This document shows, one piece after another, positions 58,421-64,000 of a DNA stretch of 64,000 nt (positions within the stretch are counted from its first letter, which is position 1; each line of letters starts with the position of its first letter). The stretch is from Chloroflexota bacterium (GTDB taxonomy: Bacteria > Chloroflexota > UBA11872 > UBA12225), in contig JAUJOR010000014.1 in assembly GCA_030447525.1 (NCBI GenBank), positions 32,156 to 96,155 of the forward strand, read 5' to 3'. Both the position numbers and the translations under genes were made by a program. Under the pieces are notes generated by a model, which searched no databases, was not told the DNA's origin, and was given only the letters and a program-made list of their open reading frames with translations.

Positions 58421-59245
58421 ATGGCCGGGCTTGCACGCTGGACGCTGGGATACCCGGCCATGACCCTGGTGGTGCTGGTCACCGGCGTCCCCATCTACTG
58501 GATGTTCGCCACCGCCTTCAAGACCAATCAGGAGGTCTACACCGTTCCGCCCACCTGGTTCCCGGCGAGGTGGACAACGGACAACTTCCTGGACGCCTGG
58601 GGCCATGCCCCGTTCGGGCGCTTCTACCTGAACAGCCTGATCACCACCGCGGTCAGCACGCTGGCCAAGATGACCAACGCCATCCTCTGCGTCTACGCCT
58701 TTGCCCTCCTGCGCTTCCCACGCAAAGACCTTCTCTTCCTGGCGGTGCTGGCGGCGCTGATGATCCCGGAGGAGGTCACCGTCCTCCCCAACTACCTGAC
58801 CGTGGCCAGCCTGGGGTGGGTGAACACCTACGCCGGGCTGCTGGCGCCCACCTTTGCCTCGGCGTTCGGCACCTTCCTGATGCGCCAGCACTTCCTCAGC
58901 CTGCCCCGCGAGGTGCTGGACGCGGCCAGGATAGACGGCGCCGGGCACTGGCACACGCTGTGGCATGTGGCCCTGCCCATGTCCCGGCCAGTGGTCATCA
59001 CGCTGTTCATGCTCACCGTGGTGCAGCGCTGGAACGAGTTCTTCTGGCCCTTGATCGTGACCAATACCGCCAGCATGCGCACTCTGCCCATCGGCATCTA
59101 CTACCTCTTCACGCAGGAGGGCGCCACGCAGTGGGGCGTGATCATGGCCGGCGTCATCTATGTCGTCCTGCCGGTGATGGCCCTCTTCCTCTTCGTGCAG
59201 CGCTACGTCGTGGAAGGGATCGCCGCCGGAGCCGTCAAGGGCTAA
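58421..59245 (+). CDS. Sugar ABC transporter permease 2 (UgpE/MalG-like)
   Basis: A 274-residue permease with six hydrophobic segments (MTLVVLVTGVPIYWMFATAFK at the start) and the EAA loop REVLDAARIDGAGHWHTLWHVALPMSRP. It completes the heterodimeric channel with the preceding gene, from which it is separated by only two bases. The C-terminus IAAGAVKG is typical of the MalG/UgpE group. On the opposite strand a long open frame (58409-60709) exists but is a shadow. Confidence 0.94.
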   Translation: MAGLARWTLGYPAMTLVVLVTGVPIYWMFATAFKTNQEVYTVPPTWFPARWTTDNFLDAWGHAPFGRFYLNSLITTAVSTLAKMTNAILCVYAFALLRFPRKDLLFLAVLAALMIPEEVTVLPNYLTVASLGWVNTYAGLLAPTFASAFGTFLMRQHFLSLPREVLDAARIDGAGHWHTLWHVALPMSRPVVITLFMLTVVQRWNEFFWPLIVTNTASMRTLPIGIYYLFTQEGATQWGVIMAGVIYVVLPVMALFLFVQRYVVEGIAAGAVKG

Positions 59246-59299
59246 CGCCGTGTCAATCGGGTTCGGACACGGGAATGGCAAGGGAATAAAGGGCACATC

Positions 59300-60625
59300 A
59301 TGAACGGCACGACCAAGCGTCAGCTCTTTGGCCGCCTCGGCGCGGCGGCGGCCGTCCCGCTCCTCGCCGCCTGCGGCACCCAGCCGCCCTCCGCCACCGA
59401 GGGGAGTGGAACAAAGACCGCCGGCAAGCAGAAGATCACCTACTGGGGCTCGTTCAGCGGCGCGCTGGGCCAGGCCGAGCAGGGCATCGTCTCCTCGTTT
59501 AATGCCGCCCAGAACGAGGTGGAGGTGGACTATCAGTTCCAGGGCTCGTACGAGGACACCGCCCAGAAGCTCACGGCGGCGCTGCAAGCGCGCACCGCGC
59601 CGGACATGAGCCTCCTGTCCGATGTCTGGTGGTTCAAGTTCTACCTGGACAAGATGCTCATGCCCCTGGACGATCTGATCAAGGCGGAAAAGGTACAGAC
59701 CAGCGACTACGTGGACGCCCTGCTCAAGGAGGGCGTCCGCAACGGCAAGACCTATTGGCTGCCGTTCGCCCGGAGCACGCCGCTCTTCTACTACAACAAA
59801 GACGCCTGGGCAAAGGCTGGCCTGCCGGATCGCGGCCCCAGGACCTGGGACGAGCTGACCAAGGAGTGGTATCCCAAGCTCAAGGGGCAGACGCAGAACG
59901 GTGCCATCTTCGCTCATCCCAGCGCCGCCAGCTATATCGCCTGGCTCTTCCAGGGCGTCATCTGGCAGTTCGGCGGGGAGTACTCGGACGCAGACTTCAC
60001 CATCAAGATCCACGAGCCTAAGGGCGTGCAGGCCGGTGAGTTCTACCGCTCCTCGGTCAAGGACGGCTGGGCATACGCAGCCAAGGACGAGAGCGGCGAC
60101 TTCAACTCCGGCGTCGCCCTCACCGCCATGATGTCCACTGGCGGACTGGTGGCGCGCCAGCAGAACGCCAAGTTCCCTGTGGGTACGGCCTTTCTGCCGG
60201 AGGGGCCGGCAGGATTTGGCTGCTGCACCGGCGGGGCCGGCATGTCCATCCTGGCCTCCGCCCCCAAGGAGCGCGCCCAGGCGGCCATGAAGTGGATCGC
60301 TTACGCCACCGGCACGGCGGCTGCCACCTGGTCTATGGCCAGCGGGTACATGCCGGTGCGGAAGTCGGCCGTGAGCGGCCCGCAGTTCACCGAGTTTGCC
60401 AAGACCAACCCGAACATTAAGACGGCGGTGGACCAATTGGCGAAGGTGCGTCCGCAGGACTCCGCACGCGTCTTCGTGCCCAACGGTGACCAGATCATTG
60501 GCAAGGGACTGGAGCGCATCACCATCAACGGCGAGGCGGCCGAGCCGGTGTGGAAGGACGTGGCGGACAGCCTCAAACGCGAGGCCGACCCGGTGGTGCG
60601 TAAGCTCCGCGCCCTCAACGCCTGA
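59300..60625 (+). CDS. UgpB-like sugar/glycerol-phosphate-binding lipoprotein
   Basis: A 441-residue family 1 binding protein with a lipoprotein signal MNGTTKRQLFGRLGAAAAVPLLAAC. The mature domain shows the UgpB-like QGSYEDTAQKLTAALQARTAPDMSLLSDVWWFKFYLDKMLMPLDDLI and LPFARSTPLFYYNKDAWAKAGLP, WDELTKEW. UgpB proteins bind glycerol 3-phosphate and diesters, but in this phylum the group covers many sugars. It follows the two permease genes by 54 bases and is their likely partner. Confidence 0.92.
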   Translation: MNGTTKRQLFGRLGAAAAVPLLAACGTQPPSATEGSGTKTAGKQKITYWGSFSGALGQAEQGIVSSFNAAQNEVEVDYQFQGSYEDTAQKLTAALQARTAPDMSLLSDVWWFKFYLDKMLMPLDDLIKAEKVQTSDYVDALLKEGVRNGKTYWLPFARSTPLFYYNKDAWAKAGLPDRGPRTWDELTKEWYPKLKGQTQNGAIFAHPSAASYIAWLFQGVIWQFGGEYSDADFTIKIHEPKGVQAGEFYRSSVKDGWAYAAKDESGDFNSGVALTAMMSTGGLVARQQNAKFPVGTAFLPEGPAGFGCCTGGAGMSILASAPKERAQAAMKWIAYATGTAAATWSMASGYMPVRKSAVSGPQFTEFAKTNPNIKTAVDQLAKVRPQDSARVFVPNGDQIIGKGLERITINGEAAEPVWKDVADSLKREADPVVRKLRALNA

Positions 60626-60733
60626 GACCCCCGCCCAAGCCGCCGGCGCTACGCCCCGGCGGCACCTGCATCCCCCAGGCGCCTCGTACATACCGCAGCG
60701 GCGCCACAACTACACCGTCGGAGGCAAGGGCAC

Positions 60734-61039
60734 ATGACACAGATACGCCAGAGACCGCAGTGGGAATACCTGGAGGTCTTCGTCGATCTAGACAAGAAGT
60801 CCTGGAAGGACGGCACTGGACGGAGCCGCAAGCTGAAGAAGGGCCAGCTCGGTGAGGCCCTGGCGGAGCTGGGACGCGAAGGCTGGGAGCTTGCCGGCAC
60901 GCTGCCGCACGGGAGCGCCGACGAGGAGGCGTGGATGTTCTTCAAGCGCCCCCTGATCGAGGGGCAAGAGCCCTCCCTGATCGTCGATCCAACGTCCCCC
61001 GCCGTAGACTCGAGTGAGGCCAGCGAGCGGACGGCCTAG
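60734..61039 (+). CDS. Small DUF4177-like protein
   Basis: A 101-residue soluble protein starting MTQIRQRPQWEYLEVFVDL, with LGEALAELGREGWELAGTLP and AWMFFKRPL, the pattern of small DUF4177-type proteins of unknown role. GGAGG lies nine bases before ATG 60734. It ends with TAG, and the following in-frame codons belong to an unrelated PstS tail. Confidence 0.7.
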   Translation: MTQIRQRPQWEYLEVFVDLDKKSWKDGTGRSRKLKKGQLGEALAELGREGWELAGTLPHGSADEEAWMFFKRPLIEGQEPSLIVDPTSPAVDSSEASERTA

Positions 61040-61333
61040 GCGGGTGGCGTAGCGGGCGCGACCCACCTGGGGCGCGACCTGTCTCCGGCGATCAATCAGG
61101 GGCAGCGGTTCGCCGCCGACCTGTTCTACGCCCCCCTGCCAAAGGCGGTCCTGCCCCTCACCTTCTCCAAGATTCAGTCCATCAACACTCAGGGGCAGGC
61201 CCTCCTCAACCCGGCCCACCAGCTGCCGGCGGAGGCGCTGGCGCGAGAGGTCGTGAGCACGGTGGACAACGGCGACGGGACGGCCACCACCACCTACTCG
61301 GACGGGACGAGCGAGACCTACCCCATCGGCTGA
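61040..61333 (+). pseudogene. C-terminal remnant of a PstS-type phosphate-binding protein
   Basis: Starting right after the TAG of the previous gene and in its frame, 97 codons read GATHLGRDLSPAINQGQRFAADLFYAPLPKAVLPLTFSKIQSI, then a GDGTATTTYSDGTSETYPIG tail and TGA. The YAPLP segment is characteristic of the PstS C-terminus. There is no start codon, signal peptide or first 250 residues, so only the end of the gene survives. Confidence 0.6.
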
Positions 61334-61356
61334 GCCGGCGCTACCCGGCGGTCTCT

Positions 61357-61393
61357 CGCCCCCGGCCACGCCCAGTGGGCGTGGCCGGGGGCG
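61357..61393. terminator. 18-bp perfect hairpin, terminator
   Basis: CGCCCCCGGCCACGCCCA (61357-61374) pairs exactly with 61376-61393 around a single central base. It lies just after the PstS remnant and was probably that gene's terminator. It separates the permease operon from the next binding-protein gene. Confidence 0.75.
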
Positions 61394-61506
61394 TCTGTTA
61401 CACGCCGTTAACGCACCCGGCCAAGACGGTTACGTTCCCCGGCTACGCTCCCTTGGCAGCAGCGCGCGCAAGCGCGCGCAACAGCAGGCGCAGGAGGAAC
61501 GGAGAC

Positions 61507-62850
61507 GTGACACAGACGCGGCGCCAACAGATCACCGGTGCCCTCATCCCCATCATCCTGGCCGCTTGTGGCCAGGGAGCGCAGCCCGGCAGCGGCGGGG
61601 CCGCCCCCGCAGGGACGGCGCCCGGCCCGCAGGCCGTGGCGACGCGCTTTCCCCGCCAGGTGCAGATCACCTACTGGAAGTCCCTGGAAGGGCCCCGGCA
61701 CGACGCCCAGGTCAAGCTGACCGACGACTTCAACGCCAGCCGTGACGACGTCAAAGTCACGCTCGAGCACGTCGGGGCGTACAACCAGGCCGCCGAGAAG
61801 CTCGGCGTGGCCATTGCCTCCGGGACGACGCCGGACGTGATGCTCCTGACGGTGGACTCCCACATGCCCAGCTTTGCCCGGCTGGGGGCGCTCCACCCCC
61901 TGGATGAGTTCGCCCGGGCCGACAAAGGGGCACAGTTCGAGAAGTACTACCCTACCTTTATCCAGAACGGGCAGGTCAACGGCAAGCAGTACCAGATCCC
62001 CTTCGCCCGCAGCACGCCCCTGCTCTATCTCAATCGCGATCTCCTGCGCTCTGCCGGGTTGCCGGAGGCGGCCCCGGGCACCTGGGACGAGTTCGTGTCC
62101 CTGGGCCAGCGCATCGGTCGGTCCGGCGTGCTCAGCGCCATTAACGGCGCTCCCCCGGCGCCCTACGCCGCCGGGCCTGATTGGTGGATCTTCCAGTCCA
62201 TGCTCTGGACGTTCAACGGGGCCTACTCCGACCCGCAGTTCGCGATCAAGATCAACACCCCGGAATCGGCGCAGGCGACGCAGTTCCTGGCGGACATGGT
62301 GCACCGACACAAGGCCGCGGATGCCTCACGCAGCGGCCAGAACGAGTTCCTGCAGGGCAGCCGAGCCTTTCTCACCGCCTCCACCGCCAACCTGACCCAG
62401 ATCGAGGCCGGGGCCGGCTTCCGCGTGGGGGCCGCCTTTATGCCGGGACAGAAGAGCCGCGCCGTCCCCGGGGGCGGCTCCGGCCTCTCTCTCCTGCAGC
62501 CCTCTGCCCGGGAAAAGAAGGAGGCCGGCTGGGAGTTCATCAAGACCGTCACCAACACGGCCGCCACGGTCTACTTTTCCCAGGCCACGGGGTACATGCC
62601 GGTGCGCTCGGATGCCATGGAGCACCCGGACATGAAGACGTTCCTGGAACAGCACCCCAACGCCCGCGTCACGCTCGACCAGCTGCAGTACGTCCGCACG
62701 AACGACGCCATCATCGGCACGCCCCTGGCCAACGTCAAGGTCGGGGAGGCCCTGGCCAAGGTGCTCTTCGAGCAAGCCAACGTCCAGCAGACGTTGGACG
62801 AGCTGGCCCGGGAGCTGAAGCAGAACGCCGACCAGGTCGCCACCAAGTGA
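61507..62850 (+). CDS. UgpB-like sugar-binding lipoprotein
   Basis: A 447-residue family 1 binding protein. The chosen GTG 61507 has AGGAGG upstream and gives MTQTRRQQITGALIPIILAACGQG, with an arginine pair and a lipobox Cys; the frame is open further upstream but lacks signal features. The mature part parallels the binding protein at 59300 (ITYWKSLEGPRHDAQVKLTDDFN, KLGVAIASGTTPDVMLLTVDSH, YQIPFARSTPLLYLNRDLLRSAGLP, YMPVRSDAME). It is followed by a sugar-phosphate isomerase/epimerase gene 124 bases downstream. Confidence 0.9.
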   Translation: MTQTRRQQITGALIPIILAACGQGAQPGSGGAAPAGTAPGPQAVATRFPRQVQITYWKSLEGPRHDAQVKLTDDFNASRDDVKVTLEHVGAYNQAAEKLGVAIASGTTPDVMLLTVDSHMPSFARLGALHPLDEFARADKGAQFEKYYPTFIQNGQVNGKQYQIPFARSTPLLYLNRDLLRSAGLPEAAPGTWDEFVSLGQRIGRSGVLSAINGAPPAPYAAGPDWWIFQSMLWTFNGAYSDPQFAIKINTPESAQATQFLADMVHRHKAADASRSGQNEFLQGSRAFLTASTANLTQIEAGAGFRVGAAFMPGQKSRAVPGGGSGLSLLQPSAREKKEAGWEFIKTVTNTAATVYFSQATGYMPVRSDAMEHPDMKTFLEQHPNARVTLDQLQYVRTNDAIIGTPLANVKVGEALAKVLFEQANVQQTLDELARELKQNADQVATK

Positions 62851-62977
62851 TCCCCCCCCGTCCCGTCACACTCGCACAAGTACCATGTCCCCCGGAGCGG
62901 CGCCGCACGCCACCTCCTGGTAGCGCGCGGCGCCGCAGCATCGACACACCAGGAGTGGAAGCGGAGGGAAGAGAGTG

Positions 62978-64000
62978 ATGATGGAGCCACAGGAAGGGGC
63001 CGCGCGCCTGTTCGACGGCCTGGGACCCAGCACCGGGCCTACCACCAGCCCCGAGAGCCTGGCCGTGGCCCTGGAAGATCTGGCGCGCATCGGGGCCACC
63101 GGGACGCAGCTGACGCCCAACGGCTGGGACGTGGTCATGAATGGGCGAGTCGCCGCCGGGCGCCTGGCACGATACCGCAAGGTGGCCGCCGGCTTCGGGC
63201 TTCGCTACACCTTGCACGCCCCGATCTCGGAGCTGAACCTGATGGCCCCGGACCCGGACTTCCAGGAGCTGCAGTTCCGGTCCTGGCTGGAAGTGGCGGC
63301 CACCGTGGGGTGTGGCACCGTGACCTACCACCCCGGGCGCTTCGACTCGGCGATGCAGCCCAGGGGAAATCCCCATGCCCTGCTGGCCCGCGAGCAGGAG
63401 GCGCTGGCCCGCCTGGCGGAGGTGGCCGCCGGGCTGGACGTGGTCATCGCCTGCGAGAATCTCGTCAGCCAGGCCTGGTGGCCGGCGGGCCAGCGCCAGT
63501 ACAGCTGCGCCCCGGACTGGCTCGTCACCCTCGTCACAGCGGTCAACCATCCTCACCTGGCGATCTGCTTCGACCTCGGGCACCTGATGCTGTCCTCGGT
63601 GATCGAGGGCTACGACTATCTCGCGGCCGCCCGCAAGCTTGCCCTCCACGCCGTCGTGCTGCACGTCCACGATAACTTCGGCAAGCCCACCGTCGCCCCG
63701 GCGGCCGCCGGCGGCGCCGGCCCCTCGATGCAGCTGATCCGGGGAGAGGGGGACCTGCACCTGCCCCCCGGCTGGGGAGAGGTGCCCCTAGAGGAGACGT
63801 TCGCCCTGGGGGGCTTCCAGCGACGCCCAATCTTTGTCTTGGAGATGGACTGCCGCTTCTGGCGCGACGACCTGGACGTGGCGCGGGCCAGCATCGCCAC
63901 CGGCCAGCGCCTGGCCGCCCTCGCCGGCGCTGCCACCGCCGTCGCCGCCGGCCAGCACCAGCTGGAGCTCCGGATGGGCCGGCGCCAGCTCGCCGAAGGC
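62978..64000 (+). CDS. Sugar phosphate isomerase/epimerase (AP-endonuclease-2-like TIM barrel), 3' end outside window
   Basis: An open frame of 341 codons running off the right end with no stop. It reads as a xylose-isomerase-like TIM barrel of the IolE/IolI and hydroxypyruvate-isomerase type. Candidate metal ligands appear in the expected order: TLHAPISE, TVTYHPGRF, IACENLV, CFDLGHLM, VLHVHDNFG and VLEMDCRFW. GGAGG precedes the in-frame cluster GTG 62975, ATG 62978 and ATG 62981, so the exact start is one of these. It probably isomerises the sugar imported by the preceding binding protein. The function is inferred from the family; the substrate is unknown. Confidence 0.82.
   Translation, partial: MMEPQEGAARLFDGLGPSTGPTTSPESLAVALEDLARIGATGTQLTPNGWDVVMNGRVAAGRLARYRKVAAGFGLRYTLHAPISELNLMAPDPDFQELQFRSWLEVAATVGCGTVTYHPGRFDSAMQPRGNPHALLAREQEALARLAEVAAGLDVVIACENLVSQAWWPAGQRQYSCAPDWLVTLVTAVNHPHLAICFDLGHLMLSSVIEGYDYLAAARKLALHAVVLHVHDNFGKPTVAPAAAGGAGPSMQLIRGEGDLHLPPGWGEVPLEETFALGGFQRRPIFVLEMDCRFWRDDLDVARASIATGQRLAALAGAATAVAAGQHQLELRMGRRQLAEG

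Noticed and set aside
58409..60709. Very long minus-strand open frame (766 codons) opposite the permease and binding-protein genes
   Set aside because: Composition is rich in His, Gln, Arg and Gly without any domain; it mirrors two well-supported plus-strand genes and is a GC-rich antisense shadow.

Overview
The window is GC-rich with tightly overlapping genes. It carries twin-arginine or lipoprotein-type sugar-binding proteins (UgpB-like), many sulfatases, a trpG-trpD fusion and a DUF5317 membrane protein. This suggests a heterotrophic, soil- or biofilm-type bacterium, most likely Chloroflexota (Thermomicrobia-like). That placement is an inference from gene content and was not tested phylogenetically. 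No rRNA, tRNA or CRISPR array was seen.

Region 1 (about 1.6-25.5 kb) looks like one biosynthetic gene cluster for a tryptophan/kynurenine-derived metabolite. A large pathway-specific regulator (ATPase + TPR + C-terminal SARP/BTAD DNA-binding domain) precedes three compact operons. Operon 1 (+) is aroF-trpE-trpGD-trpC-trpF-trpB-trpA-ATP-grasp. Operon 2 (-) is a long TDO-superfamily haem protein, an aromatic FAD monooxygenase, a class IV PLP enzyme, a kynurenine-formamidase-like cyclase and a second ATP-grasp ligase. Operon 3 (-) is an MFS exporter, a third ATP-grasp ligase, a second short TDO-superfamily protein and a class V PLP enzyme (kynureninase-like fold). Each operon is preceded by the same promoter layout: a direct repeat TACGCCT-N5/6-TACGYCT, then exactly 31 nt, then TANNGT. 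This is the kind of site a SARP would use. The cluster therefore seems to make its own tryptophan, open or oxidise the indole ring, join the product to amino acids with ATP-grasp ligases and export it.

Region 2 (25.5-32.7 kb) holds a short LuxR-type regulator, DUF5317, a fused phytase-like/metallophosphoesterase exoprotein with an internal LPQTG-type sorting signal, an Hsp20 with a clear promoter and a perfect 24-bp terminator stem, and a sulfatase.

Region 3 (32.7-64 kb) is a glycan-scavenging region. It contains four sulfatases in total (counting the one at 31.3 kb), a GH2 gene wrecked by two insertion sequences with intact target duplications, a GH140-like and a beta-helix (GH141-like) enzyme, several sugar-binding proteins, one pair of sugar ABC permeases, AraC and IclR regulators, a CoA-transferase, a dehydrogenase and a sugar-phosphate isomerase/epimerase that runs off the right end. 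It is littered with gene fragments (binding-protein tails, a LacI N-terminus, a PstS tail, a glycosyltransferase lacking its N-terminus), which points to repeated deletion and recombination.
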